Under the pieces are notes generated by a model. It ran no database searches. It was not told the DNA's origin and saw only the letters and a list, made by a program, of their open reading frames with translations. Position numbers and translations under genes: made by a program. A stretch of 53,746 bases of DNA from Myroides sp. N17-2 (GTDB taxonomy: Bacteria > Bacteroidota > Bacteroidia > Flavobacteriales > Flavobacteriaceae), in contig NZ_NSGJ01000037.1 in assembly GCF_002286775.1 (NCBI RefSeq), forward strand, positions 1-53,746, in the 5' to 3' direction. This document shows, piece after piece, positions 41,440 through 51,930 of the stretch; position 1 is the first letter of the stretch; each line of letters starts with the position of its first letter.

Positions 41440-42390
41440 ATGTTTATTAATATCACAGATTCAGAAACGGGGAACAACAAAGGCAGCTCCGCAAGACTTG
41501 TTAGGTATTTAGAAAAGGAAAACAAACTAAAGGCTGATAACACAGAGAAAAAGCTTTGGTTTACCAGTGATAGATTTGATGTAACCCATCAAGAAGTCAG
41601 AGTAAAATTGGACAATAATGTAGCCAAGCTTTGTAAAACAGATGATAAGTTCTTCTTAGTAAATATTAATCCCAGTGAGAAAGAGATTCTCTTTTTAAAA
41701 CAAAAGTATGGAGAGGATTTGTTACAGCAGAAGCTAAAAGAGTACGCTACTGCTGTTATGGATGCTTATGCTTTAAATTTTAAGAAGGATGGTATCAAAA
41801 GTAATAAAGACCTTCTTTGGTTTGGAAAGCTTGAACACTTTAGATATTACGCCAATACGGATGAAAAGGTAAAAAATACAGAAGTGAGTGTTGGAGATAT
41901 AAAAGAAGGTGAACAAATTCACTTACAGATTATTGTAAGTCGCAAGGATATAACCAATAAGATAAAGCTAAGCCCTAAGAATAATTCAAGGGGTAAAAAC
42001 CAAGAACACTCCGCTAAGTTTGGTCAGTTTGACAACCTTGCTTTTAAAGAAAGTAGTGAGAAGCTTTTTGATCAGATGTTTGGGTATCAAAGAGAAATTA
42101 AAGAGAAACTTGTGTATTCTCTTACCATGGATAAGGGAGGTATTAATGACAAAAAAGTACTTAATGTATTAGAAAATATCGAAGGTAATTTGGATGAATC
42201 TAGTAAAGAAGAATACTTTCAAATTGTAAATAATATTTCACTAGATTCTTCATTCGATTTTGAAAGCTTTATTAATACAATGGAATTCAAAGGATTGGGA
42301 TTATTTACAAGTCTATTACTAACAGATTACAATCAGCACTATCAAAATATACCACTGTATAAGAACAAGTTAAAAAGAAGAAAGCGCTAA
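41440..42390 (+). CDS. DUF5712-family mobilization protein (MobB/relaxase partner)
   Basis: The 316-residue protein matches DUF5712, the usual partner of BfmA/BtgA. It starts with MFINITDSETGNNKGSSARL and VRYLEKEN, then has WFTSDRFDVTHQEVRVKLDN, KFFLVNINPSEKEI, LWFGKLEHFRYY and QIHLQIIVSRKD. The last, HLQIIVSRKD with nearby conserved His, recalls the histidine-containing metal site of relaxases. It is therefore the best relaxase candidate, although the classical HUH motif is not obvious. Spacing of 2 bases from the upstream gene supports co-translation. No terminator is evident afterwards; a 274-base AT-rich gap follows. Confidence 0.82.
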   Translation: MFINITDSETGNNKGSSARLVRYLEKENKLKADNTEKKLWFTSDRFDVTHQEVRVKLDNNVAKLCKTDDKFFLVNINPSEKEILFLKQKYGEDLLQQKLKEYATAVMDAYALNFKKDGIKSNKDLLWFGKLEHFRYYANTDEKVKNTEVSVGDIKEGEQIHLQIIVSRKDITNKIKLSPKNNSRGKNQEHSAKFGQFDNLAFKESSEKLFDQMFGYQREIKEKLVYSLTMDKGGINDKKVLNVLENIEGNLDESSKEEYFQIVNNISLDSSFDFESFINTMEFKGLGLFTSLLLTDYNQHYQNIPLYKNKLKRRKR

Positions 42391-42618
42391 GGCCTTTTTA
42401 AAAGTTCTTATTATTAGACCTTACTTGTAATCTTCACTTATTGTATTTTTTATCTATAGTCTAATAATATTGCTGTTTTTAGGCACAAAAAATAATTCTT
42501 ATTATTTCACAAATAAACAAATACAGTACAAATTAAAACACATCAATTCCTATTTATTTATTATAATAAACACAAAAATATTATTTTTTAATAGATTTCT
42601 TTAATCATGTAATTTAAA

Positions 42619-42650
42619 GTTAATGTTATATTAAATTTAACATAATTAAC
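42619..42650 (+). promoter_or_regulatory. Inverted repeat upstream of the T9SS/RHS operon
   Basis: GTTAATGTTA (42619-42628) and TAACATAATTAAC (42638-42650) form an imperfect palindrome around TATTAAATT, 15 bases before the start of the T9SS protein gene. It is the only structured element in the very AT-rich 42391-42664 gap and could be an operator. Confidence 0.4.
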
Positions 42651-42664
42651 CTTACATAAATAAC

Positions 42665-44254
42665 ATGAAAAAACAATTACTCTATACTTTTTTATTAAGT
42701 GTTTCTATAGCTAGTTACTCCCAGAAAATATTATGGGAACAAACACTAGGAGGAAACAACTCTGAATATCTACTCGATATGATTCCAACAGCTGATAACG
42801 GTTTTTTACTTGCAGGAGCAACTCAATCTCATAAAGGAGGCGATTTGAGTAAAGACCGCAGTAGCAATTATGACGCTTGGCTTTGGAAAATGAATTCTAA
42901 AGGCAAGAAAGAATGGGATCTGCGCATAGGAGGCAACGGAGATAACTATCTTAAAAGCATTGCTCATACTTTTAAAGATGGAGGTTTTATCTTAGGTCTT
43001 ACCTCAAGTAGCACAAAAGACCTATATAAAACAGAAGAGTTAATTGGTCAAAGCGATGCTTGGATTATAAAACTAGATGCAGCTCGTAATGTTTTATGGC
43101 AAAAGAGCTTTGGAGGCGTAGAAAAAGAAGATTTAATAAAAGTCCTTCCGATTGTTGGTGGAGATTACTTACTTCTTATTAATAGTAATTCTTCAACTGG
43201 AGGAAATAAGTCTGTTTCTTATTACGGAGGTGAAGATATCTGGGTTGTTCGAATAAACTCAGAAGGGACTATCAAATGGCAGATGAGTTTTGGAGGAGAA
43301 TATGACGATATCGCCTCAGATGTAATACAGACAAGTGATAAAGGTTTTTTAATTGGAGGATATAGCAACTCTGGTATTAGTGGTAATAAGACAAGTGAAG
43401 CATTTGGTAATAATGACTATTGGGTGATTAAAATTAGTGCTGATGGAAAGGAACTATGGCAAAAGTCATATGGAGCAGAAGGAAATGATCAATTAAAGCA
43501 ACTACAAGAAGTCTCAGAAGATAGTTACAGACTTTATGGAATATCAGATTCAGGTGTAGGAACAGCTAAAAATAGCGGATTGCAATCAGAGGTAGATTAT
43601 TGGTCATTAGATATAGATGGTCAAGGAGAGGCTAAACAAGAGCTCGCTTATGGTTATGGTTCTCGCAATTTTATAAGTAATGGTCTAGTTAAAGACAATG
43701 GTACAATCTTACTTGGAGGAACAACACTAGAAAAAACAAAGCAAGGAACTAAAGTAAACTTTTTAGGGACGCTTCTTAATAAAGAAGGAGATGTTATCTG
43801 GGAGAAAAGTATTTCTGGTAAGGGAGAGAATGTGCTGTCTAAACTGATAGAGACTAGAGATGGTGCTTATGTATTTGCAGGAACCTCAGATTCAAAACCA
43901 GATAGAGAAAAAAGTACTCAAAGAGGAATGAATGATTTTTGGCTTGTTAAAGTTAAGGGAAAAACTTCTGATAAGGATAAGGATACAGAAGAAACAAATA
44001 AGGAAACAAACAAAGAAAAATTAAAGATAGAGGCCTTTCCTAATCCTGTTGTTACTTATACTAATGTGGTTATTCCTATAGAATACAAAGCAGGTGTTTT
44101 AAAACTCTATGATATAACAGGTAGAATGCTGTATCACAAGACGATTAAAAATCAAACAGAACCACTTAATCTAAGTGGTTATCCAAAAGGAACCTACATT
44201 ATATCTGTAAAGACAGATGCTATAGAAGGTGGTGTTAATGTTGTAAAAGAATAG
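42665..44254 (+). CDS. Secreted propeller-repeat protein with T9SS type A sorting domain
   Basis: The 529-residue protein has a signal peptide (MKKQLLYTFLLSVSIASYS). About six repeats of 50-70 residues follow the pattern WExxLGGxxxDxxxxIxxxxDGGFLLxGxSxSxxxGNK---DxWxxKxxxxGKxxWQ, a beta-propeller type. An acidic/basic linker (SDKDKDTEETNKETNKEKLK, about 435-455) leads to a T9SS type A sorting domain (FPNPVVTYTNVVIPIEYK, LYDITGRMLYHKTI, LNLSGYPKGTYIISV). The sorting domain sends it across the outer membrane to the cell surface or medium. The next gene starts 3 bases after its stop, so it heads the T9SS/RHS operon. Confidence 0.88.
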   Translation: MKKQLLYTFLLSVSIASYSQKILWEQTLGGNNSEYLLDMIPTADNGFLLAGATQSHKGGDLSKDRSSNYDAWLWKMNSKGKKEWDLRIGGNGDNYLKSIAHTFKDGGFILGLTSSSTKDLYKTEELIGQSDAWIIKLDAARNVLWQKSFGGVEKEDLIKVLPIVGGDYLLLINSNSSTGGNKSVSYYGGEDIWVVRINSEGTIKWQMSFGGEYDDIASDVIQTSDKGFLIGGYSNSGISGNKTSEAFGNNDYWVIKISADGKELWQKSYGAEGNDQLKQLQEVSEDSYRLYGISDSGVGTAKNSGLQSEVDYWSLDIDGQGEAKQELAYGYGSRNFISNGLVKDNGTILLGGTTLEKTKQGTKVNFLGTLLNKEGDVIWEKSISGKGENVLSKLIETRDGAYVFAGTSDSKPDREKSTQRGMNDFWLVKVKGKTSDKDKDTEETNKETNKEKLKIEAFPNPVVTYTNVVIPIEYKAGVLKLYDITGRMLYHKTIKNQTEPLNLSGYPKGTYIISVKTDAIEGGVNVVKE

Positions 44255-44257
44255 ATT

Positions 44258-47200
44258 ATGATAAAAAAAATACTTTTAGGTGCCTTAATTACCTTAAATT
44301 TAGTGACTCTAAATACCCACGGACAAATAAAAAAAACAAATCCTGAATTAACATTATTTAGTAGTGGATCAGTAAATTCTAGTATGCAAACTAACTTAGG
44401 GAGTAACTCTTTTAGCCTTAATTTAGTTAATAACAAATTTCATAATATGAATTTCAGTATCGATTTACAGTATATTAATGGAAATGGAAGTAAGGTGGAA
44501 GATTCTCCTTCAGAAGTGGGACTTGGATGGTCGATTAATTCAGCAGGATATGTTCAGTTAACTGAAGGTTATTATATGCCTAGTGAAAGTGAAGAAACAC
44601 AAGTATTATACCCAATTTTGGATTATCTACAACCTGCAAATTGGAGTACCGTAGATTATTTATCATCACTTTTAAATTTTACACCATCTAGCAATCCTTG
44701 CGCTATAAAAAATTCTAAAAGTTTATATAATGACTCAAAGTCTTTGATAAGTAATGTTTTTTCATTTAATTTCTTTGGTTATTCAGGAAATATTTTTTTT
44801 GATGAAAATAACGTTCCGAAACTTCAATCTAATAATAATCAATGCTTAGATGTAAAATTTGAATTTATTTCTGATTTACCAGAAAATCAAATAGGAGAAA
44901 AAGTAGACTACAACAAAATAAAGTTTAAAATTAACAGTCTAAAGGGGTATAAAAACAATGATCTTTATTCAAAACACTATAACATAGGTCATTACCCTGA
45001 ACTAGCAGATGATTTTGTAAAGGTAAAAGATATTGAAGTAGGACGCATTACTTTCTATGATTGCCAAGGAAATCAATTTATTTTTGGAGGAACAGCAAAT
45101 TCAATAGAATTAAGTAGGCGCGGTCATAATTTAATGACAAATGAGTTAACTATTCATAAAATATCCGTTAAACCAATTAAATGGAATCTCACCAAAGTTA
45201 TATTAAGTAATGGAGAACAAATTAATTATAGTTATAATAGAGGGGATGTTATTTATAAATCAGAAAGTTTTATTGATTTTAAAGAAGGACATTATTATGT
45301 AAATAATGCATCAACACTAATACATGGTCACAGATATTTTCAAGGAGTTTCTATTAATGGCTCTATTATAAATCCATCTTATTTAAATTCTATAAACTAT
45401 AAAGATTATAATATACAATTTGAATATTCAAAAAGTAAGCAGTTATTGAGAAATTTAAGTACATTAATTGATAAAAAAGTAAGTCATAACAAAAGTATTT
45501 TTTTCTTTCTCTATAATGATATACGAGGTACTGATTTTAGAAATGTTGATTTAAATCCACTTCAATTAAGTACTATAAAAATATCGAATAATAATATCAT
45601 TACAGACAAAATAAGTTTCGAATATACAAAAAACAATATCGAAAGGCTAAAACTTCTATCTGTAAACAGACAAAACAACAACCAAAATTATCAATTTGAA
45701 TATGAAAAAACCATGTTACCAAATTATGATAGTTTTAAAGAAGACTATTATGGTTATGCTAAACTAAACTCTAACCCTTCAATTATAAGAGGAAATGTAT
45801 TTTCAAATTCTGATGATGAAGAAACCATTTCTCGTAATTCTAATATGAATTTTGAATTTAAAAATGATATTAACAAGAGAAATGAATATATTAAAAATAG
45901 GGAACCTGAAAATATTAGTAAATATCCAGAAATATTAAAAAAGGTAATCTATCCTACTAAAGGATATTTAGAATTCACATATGAAGCTAATAATTATAGT
46001 AAAGAAGCTATAAATTATCCTTTTGATATAAAGAACTATAGTTTAAACTTCAATGGAGGAGGTGTAAGAGTTAAGAACAGAAGTGAATATGATTCAGATG
46101 GTACTTTACTAACTTCAATAAGCTATAAATATGTTAACAATTACAATAGTAATAAACAAACAACAGTTTCTTCTGGTGTTTTAAATCACAAACCAACTTA
46201 TTTTGAATATATTAAGAGTAACCAAAATTTAAATGGTTCTTGCACTAATATGCCAACTATTAATAATCTGGATTATTGGAATTGGTCAAGCAAAGATATT
46301 TTTCCTGCCAATTATTTAAGAGGAAATCATTTAACGTATAGTGAAATAGTAGAAATTGATGATTTTGACAATAGCTATACAATTTATAACTATTCCAATT
46401 TTGATAATGGTGTACACGATTTACCAATAATAAACTATGTATCTACTTTTAATCAATATTTACGTGATGAAAATAATAATCAAAACAGTAGTTGGAAAAA
46501 TTATGATGTTATATCAAAAGCTATTTTAAGGGGATTGCTAATTAATACAAAAATGTATGATACCTCTTCCAAATTAGTTAAGGAAATAAATTACAAGTAT
46601 AAATATGATGAATCTAATTTCATTCGAAAAATAACAAAAAGGAATGAAAAATTATATAACTCAGCGTCAGGAGATCTTGAAGGATGGTTGTTTATTGCCT
46701 CAAAAATTTATGTTGGAACTCCTTTATTAGCAAATAAAGAAGAGATAGTGTATGACAACAATAGTGCTCAGAAAAAGTTAGAAAGCTTAGAATATCATTA
46801 TAAATATAATCTAATAACTCAGAGAACAGTATTATTTAATGATATAAAACTAAGGGAAAAATACAAGTATCCTTTTGATTATAACGAAGTTAGCTATAAG
46901 AATATGATTCAAAAAAATTACATATCTCCAGTTATTGAGAAAGAAAGTTTTATTAATGATTTTCTATTTAACAGAACCATTAATTCTTATACTATCAATT
47001 CTTCAAATAATAAGATGTACGTTCCAATACAAGTTGAAGAATATGGAAAAAACAATACTTTAGATAATACTTTTTACTATGATAAATATGACAATATTGG
47101 TAATATCTTAAGTCAAACTAATAATGATGGTACTAATATTCTGTATTTATGGAGTTATAATAAAAATAAAATAGTAGCTGAATTAAAAAATATTGATTAC

Positions 47201-47485
47201 AATTCTTTAGTTAGTCGATTAGGCGAACAATATTTAATAAACATCTCAAATAGAATCTCTTGGACAGAGGCTCAAGAAATTGAGTTTAATACTAAGTTAT
47301 TATCTCTTGGCACAGATATTTTGTTTGAGACGGTTTTCTATAATGATAAAGGTTTATTAAAGAGCAGATACTCTAATGGAAGTTTAGTTTTTACTTATAC
47401 ATATGATACATTTAATAGACTTACTCGTGTTACTGACGGGAAAGGGTTTATTATATCTGATTATGATTATAATGTTATTTATTAA
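44258..47485 (+). CDS. Secreted 1075-residue RHS-related protein with SpvB-like motif and YD repeat
   Basis: The protein has a signal peptide (MIKKILLGALITLNLVTLNTHG). It then has an N-terminal beta-rich region with VEDSPSEVGLGWSINSAGYV, a GLGWS motif also seen in SpvB/TcB-type proteins. A long region of repeated aromatic and Asn-rich strands follows (YYGYAKLNSNPSI, GGGVRVKNRSEYDSDGT). A C-terminal YD-type repeat closes it (YTYDTFNRLTRVTDGKG FIISDYDYN). It does not carry an RHS core or a toxin tip, so it looks like one half of a split cocoon. It sits 3 bases after the T9SS gene and 11 bases before the RHS toxin gene. Confidence 0.75.
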   Translation: MIKKILLGALITLNLVTLNTHGQIKKTNPELTLFSSGSVNSSMQTNLGSNSFSLNLVNNKFHNMNFSIDLQYINGNGSKVEDSPSEVGLGWSINSAGYVQLTEGYYMPSESEETQVLYPILDYLQPANWSTVDYLSSLLNFTPSSNPCAIKNSKSLYNDSKSLISNVFSFNFFGYSGNIFFDENNVPKLQSNNNQCLDVKFEFISDLPENQIGEKVDYNKIKFKINSLKGYKNNDLYSKHYNIGHYPELADDFVKVKDIEVGRITFYDCQGNQFIFGGTANSIELSRRGHNLMTNELTIHKISVKPIKWNLTKVILSNGEQINYSYNRGDVIYKSESFIDFKEGHYYVNNASTLIHGHRYFQGVSINGSIINPSYLNSINYKDYNIQFEYSKSKQLLRNLSTLIDKKVSHNKSIFFFLYNDIRGTDFRNVDLNPLQLSTIKISNNNIITDKISFEYTKNNIERLKLLSVNRQNNNQNYQFEYEKTMLPNYDSFKEDYYGYAKLNSNPSIIRGNVFSNSDDEETISRNSNMNFEFKNDINKRNEYIKNREPENISKYPEILKKVIYPTKGYLEFTYEANNYSKEAINYPFDIKNYSLNFNGGGVRVKNRSEYDSDGTLLTSISYKYVNNYNSNKQTTVSSGVLNHKPTYFEYIKSNQNLNGSCTNMPTINNLDYWNWSSKDIFPANYLRGNHLTYSEIVEIDDFDNSYTIYNYSNFDNGVHDLPIINYVSTFNQYLRDENNNQNSSWKNYDVISKAILRGLLINTKMYDTSSKLVKEINYKYKYDESNFIRKITKRNEKLYNSASGDLEGWLFIASKIYVGTPLLANKEEIVYDNNSAQKKLESLEYHYKYNLITQRTVLFNDIKLREKYKYPFDYNEVSYKNMIQKNYISPVIEKESFINDFLFNRTINSYTINSSNNKMYVPIQVEEYGKNNTLDNTFYYDKYDNIGNILSQTNNDGTNILYLWSYNKNKIVAELKNIDYNSLVSRLGEQYLINISNRISWTEAQEIEFNTKLLSLGTDILFETVFYNDKGLLKSRYSNGSLVFTYTYDTFNRLTRVTDGKGFIISDYDYNVIY

Positions 47486-47496
47486 AATAATAAAAT

Positions 47497-50400
47497 ATGA
47501 AAGCATTAAAGAACATAATAATATTTCTATGCAGTTTCTTGATTAGTAGCATAGGACTAGCTCAAACAACCTCAAAAAACTATATCAAGTCTATCAAATA
47601 TCTTGAACCTGTAAAGGAAAATGAATTTGATACACAATTAAATGCGTTTGTAACTTATTATGATGGATTAGGCAGACCAATACAAAAAGTTGCAGCACAT
47701 CAAAGTAATAATAGAAACGATATTGTCCAACATTTAGAGTATAATTTAAATAACTTAGAATCTAAGCAATTCATGTCTATTTCAAAAGAACCAGGAATTG
47801 ATAATAGTAATACAACTCTAACTGAACCTAAATTAGGAAGTGATCAATATTATATTAAAAGAGATAGTAATGGAATAACAAAACCAACTAATGATACAAG
47901 TTACAAAGTTTATAGTGGCGATATTACTTCTGGTACAATAATAAGCTATGACGAAAAAATTGTTGATGGTACAGCTAGAATATATAAAGATGTAGGATTA
48001 ATTACGGAACGTTATTATGTAGTAAATACTTATACAGTAATTAATGCAAAAATAACTAATGCCCATTTAAAAGATGGTGTAATAGAAAGTGTTGTCTCAA
48101 ATAGATGGATACAACAAAAAGTTGATAACATTTTTAATATTACAATTTATAATGCTAGCCTTCGTGGTGTATTATTAAATCCAATCTTAGGACCATTTGA
48201 TAAAGAAAATAAAGATGGGGATGTAATTTATAAGAATAATAGTAATTACGTTTTAGACATTAATAAAGCACTACTTTTTGGTAAAATTTATAATATTGAT
48301 CTAAGTAGTTCTTTTGCACAATTAGGAGATGAAGAAACTGAAATGATTTCAGATCCCTCGCAATTAATTCTTGGTTTCTATGATGGCTTTTCAAAATTAC
48401 CTCCTATTACTTTACCACCTGATATTTTAGAAAGATTAAATAGAAACTCAGGTCATTTTTTACAAAATGCAGAAAATAAAACTATTGACTACTATAAGAC
48501 TCCTAAGTATCAGAACACAACTAATCCTTACAGTGAGACGCTATATGAGAAGTCACCACTTAAAAGAGTATTAAAAACAGGTGCTCCTGGAGAAGATTGG
48601 AAGATAAGTGGTAAGCATACAGTTGATTTTTCGTATCGTTTTAACACAGAAAATGAAGTAAAATACAGAAGTGTAAATGCTTCTTTTAATACAAGTAAAG
48701 GATTTTATGATTACAATACTGTAAGTAATGTTGGTAATGGTTTTTACCCCGCAAACTCTCTTTATGTAACCTCTGTATCTGATGAAAACGGCAATGTAAC
48801 AGAGGAGTTTAAAGATCAAGAAGGAAAAGTAGTCTTAAAAAGAGTCTATAACAATATTCAAGGACTTCCAAAACTCTTTAATGCAGGCTCTAATACTCCT
48901 GTGTCAAATCCACTTCCTAGTGTAAGTAATATACTTGGTGATGAATTAAAAGGAAAGTCAGTACAAGATGTCATAGATAACCTTGATAAAATTGTTGATA
49001 ACCTAGAGAAGAATGCTGATAAGGAAATTAATAAGGCAACAGATACAGCTAAGAACTTACCTAATAACACTTTTAAATCTTCTGGTGCAACCACAGGTAC
49101 AGAAGAGACACTAGACACTTACTACATCTACGATCAGTATGGGAATTTATCTGTAGTCACTTCTCCGCTGTTAAACGGTGATGTTACTTTAGCGAATGTA
49201 GAAAAACTAGGTTATCAATATAAATACGATACAAAGAATCGACTAGTTGCTAAAAAATTACCAGGAAAATCATGGGAGTATATGGTCTATGATAAAGGCG
49301 ATAAACTTGTGGCCTCTGGACCTGTGTATGATCCATTTGGAACAGAAACTAAAGGTTGGATAATAACTAAATATGATGCGCTTTCTAGAGTAGTTTACAG
49401 TGGTTTTTACTCTGCTACAGCTGTTAATGAAACTGGACGAAAGACTTTTCAGGACAATGTAAATACGAGCACTGTATCTTTTGAGAAAAGAGCTGGAGCT
49501 ACTTCTGTTGATGGAGTTTCTATAGCTTACACAAATACAGTATTTCCAAAAGATGGTTTAACGTTATTATCTGTGAATTATTATGATGATTACTCTTATC
49601 CAGGTGCTCCATCTACTCGCGTTACAACTGTAGAGGAGCAAGCTGTTATACAAAATGTTAAAGGACTACCTACAGGAGTTTGGACAAGAGTAATTACAAA
49701 AGCATCAGAGCGTTTAGGTGATTTAAGTTATATCTTATATGATTACAACAGTAGACCCCTTAAAAGTTATACAAAGAATTACTTAACAGGGTACACAGAA
49801 GTAGACACTAAATATTCTTTTACAGGTCTGCCTTTAAAGGTTACTACTAAACATCAAAAAGATAATTCAACTCCTTTAGTTACTGTATTAGAAGAGTATG
49901 TTTATGATCATGCAGAAAGACTACTATATCAAACTCATAAAGTTAATAGTCTAGCTGAAGTAGTTGTTTTTGAAAATGTGTATGATGAACTAGGAGCTTT
50001 AGAGAAAAAACGCATTGGAGGAAAACGCTCTAATACCACTCCAACAGCGAGTACATTCTTACAAGAATTGCAGTATAAATATAACATAAGAGGATGGCTT
50101 ACAGAGGTCAATAACGCCAGTAATATAAATCAAGTAAACAATGGTAAAAGCTCTTTGTTTGCTTTAAAGCTTAATTATAATAAACCAGAGCAAGGTCTTA
50201 CAGGAATAAAACCGCTTTACAATGGTAATATCTCAGAGCAAATCTGGACAAGTGGTATAGACAATAAAAAAAGAGGTTATGGTTATGTGTATGATGGTGT
50301 AAATAGATTAATCTTGGGTTCTTTTAAAGATCCTGATTTAAACACAGTCTCTAAAGCTAATCTATATGATGAAAAACTAGAATATGACAAAAATGGGAAC

Positions 50401-51930
50401 ATTTTAAAACTAGACAGAAATGGAGCTTCTCTAGCAGGAGTAACAACAGCTATCGATAAACTTAGCTATGGGTATGAAGCAGATAGTAATAGGTTATCTA
50501 CAGTAAGGGATGCCAGTGGTAACCTAGAAGGATTTAAACAAGGGAATACTACTGGGGTGGATTACGCTTATGATGATCTAGGAAATCTTACTAGTGATAA
50601 ACACAAGAAAATAACTAAGATCAAGTATAATCACTTAAATTTACCTGTAGAGATTAACTTTGGAACAGATAAAATAGAGTATCTTTATACAGCATCAGGA
50701 GAGAAAACACAGAAGAAAGTAACTGAGAGAGGAGTAGTTACACTAACGGATTACTTAGGAGGATTTCAGTATGTAAATAGTAAACTTAGTTTTTTGCCTA
50801 CAGCAGAAGGATTCTTTAATGCAGAGACTAATGCTTATGTGTATCACTATAAAGACCACCTAGGTAACGTAAGACTGTCTTATAGTGATAAAGATGGGGA
50901 TAATGCGATACAGTCTAATGAAATTATAGAAGAGACGAACTATTATCCTTTTGGACTTGCTCATACGGGCTATAATCAGAAGAATGATGCTCTGATGAAG
51001 GATTATAAGTATCAATACAATGGCAAAGAGAAACAAGAGGAATTAGGGCTAAACTTCTATGACTATGGAGCTCGTAACTATGATGCTGCTATCGGTAGAT
51101 GGATGAATGTGGACCCGCTGGCGGAGGAATTTGATGAATGGACACCATATCATTATGTACACAACAATCCGATTAATTTGGTTGACCCGACAGGGATGAG
51201 TGCGCAAGGCCCTCAAGATCCACCAGAAGGGAAAAGTGAAGTAGCAGTTGATGGAGGAACTTTAAATGAGATTGTAATAAATGTTGTAGGTAAAGTTTCT
51301 GAATTTACTAATGGGGCAAGTGATGGATTCAAAGGAGGTTGGAATAGTACAAAAAATTTTGTTAGGAGTTTAGGGACTGAAGATGGATGGCTAAATCTTG
51401 TTAGATCTCAAGAATTAATGTTTAGCCCTGCAACAAATTCTAATGGGGATTCATATTTAAAAGAAGAAAGAAAACAAATATATAACTCAGCAAAAGAGAC
51501 GTTTAATAATTTAGACCAATTTACTGCATATGATTGGGGATATGGAGTTGGATACACATCTGAAAAAATACTAGAAGCTTTAGTTATAAAACATACTACA
51601 GCTAAGATGGGGTCTATAAATTATTTTGGATCTCGAGGAGGGTATGGATTATTTGGGAAAAAGGGGTTAAAAATTGGAAACTACAAAATGGAATTAATGT
51701 ATTCTAATCCTTCTGCTGGATTTGGATCAGGAACTATATTTTCATTAAAGCAAATGAAGAATGGAGGAGCATTATTTCGTTTAGATTATGGTATATTGCA
51801 TAATACAAGTAATATGGGGCTACATTCAACAATTAGATTTTATTGGGGAGGTGTTAAATATGGTAATACAGCCCAAAGAACATGGTACCCTTCTTCTTTT
51901 CAAGCTCCTTTTTTTAAAACCTTAAAATAA
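47497..51930 (+). CDS. DUF6443/RHS polymorphic toxin with unrecognised C-terminal tip
   Basis: The 1477-residue protein has a signal peptide (LISSIGLAQ), an N-terminal DUF6443 region (VTYYDGLGRPIQKVAAHQS) and many YD repeats. An RHS-associated core lies at about residues 1117-1234 (YKDHLGNVRLSYSDKDGD, NVDPLAEEFDEWTPYHYVHN, INLVDPTGM). The core is the usual self-cleavage and shell-closing region. The last 244 residues differ completely: a pre-toxin part (NGASDGFKGGWNSTKNFVRS) and a terminal domain with NYFGSRGGYGLFGKKG, LFRLDYG and GLHSTIRFYWGGVKYG. I do not recognise the terminal domain, though His and aromatic residues in it would suit an enzyme. The immunity gene starts on the last base of its stop codon. 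Confidence 0.85.
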   Translation: MKALKNIIIFLCSFLISSIGLAQTTSKNYIKSIKYLEPVKENEFDTQLNAFVTYYDGLGRPIQKVAAHQSNNRNDIVQHLEYNLNNLESKQFMSISKEPGIDNSNTTLTEPKLGSDQYYIKRDSNGITKPTNDTSYKVYSGDITSGTIISYDEKIVDGTARIYKDVGLITERYYVVNTYTVINAKITNAHLKDGVIESVVSNRWIQQKVDNIFNITIYNASLRGVLLNPILGPFDKENKDGDVIYKNNSNYVLDINKALLFGKIYNIDLSSSFAQLGDEETEMISDPSQLILGFYDGFSKLPPITLPPDILERLNRNSGHFLQNAENKTIDYYKTPKYQNTTNPYSETLYEKSPLKRVLKTGAPGEDWKISGKHTVDFSYRFNTENEVKYRSVNASFNTSKGFYDYNTVSNVGNGFYPANSLYVTSVSDENGNVTEEFKDQEGKVVLKRVYNNIQGLPKLFNAGSNTPVSNPLPSVSNILGDELKGKSVQDVIDNLDKIVDNLEKNADKEINKATDTAKNLPNNTFKSSGATTGTEETLDTYYIYDQYGNLSVVTSPLLNGDVTLANVEKLGYQYKYDTKNRLVAKKLPGKSWEYMVYDKGDKLVASGPVYDPFGTETKGWIITKYDALSRVVYSGFYSATAVNETGRKTFQDNVNTSTVSFEKRAGATSVDGVSIAYTNTVFPKDGLTLLSVNYYDDYSYPGAPSTRVTTVEEQAVIQNVKGLPTGVWTRVITKASERLGDLSYILYDYNSRPLKSYTKNYLTGYTEVDTKYSFTGLPLKVTTKHQKDNSTPLVTVLEEYVYDHAERLLYQTHKVNSLAEVVVFENVYDELGALEKKRIGGKRSNTTPTASTFLQELQYKYNIRGWLTEVNNASNINQVNNGKSSLFALKLNYNKPEQGLTGIKPLYNGNISEQIWTSGIDNKKRGYGYVYDGVNRLILGSFKDPDLNTVSKANLYDEKLEYDKNGNILKLDRNGASLAGVTTAIDKLSYGYEADSNRLSTVRDASGNLEGFKQGNTTGVDYAYDDLGNLTSDKHKKITKIKYNHLNLPVEINFGTDKIEYLYTASGEKTQKKVTERGVVTLTDYLGGFQYVNSKLSFLPTAEGFFNAETNAYVYHYKDHLGNVRLSYSDKDGDNAIQSNEIIEETNYYPFGLAHTGYNQKNDALMKDYKYQYNGKEKQEELGLNFYDYGARNYDAAIGRWMNVDPLAEEFDEWTPYHYVHNNPINLVDPTGMSAQGPQDPPEGKSEVAVDGGTLNEIVINVVGKVSEFTNGASDGFKGGWNSTKNFVRSLGTEDGWLNLVRSQELMFSPATNSNGDSYLKEERKQIYNSAKETFNNLDQFTAYDWGYGVGYTSEKILEALVIKHTTAKMGSINYFGSRGGYGLFGKKGLKIGNYKMELMYSNPSAGFGSGTIFSLKQMKNGGALFRLDYGILHNTSNMGLHSTIRFYWGGVKYGNTAQRTWYPSSFQAPFFKTLK

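Noticed and set aside
42665..44254. Reading the DGG-rich repeats as a kelch or WD40 protein
   Set aside because: The repeat spacing and the GGF-LLxGxS pattern fit the propeller-type repeats common in T9SS cargo better; kelch and WD40 signatures are absent.
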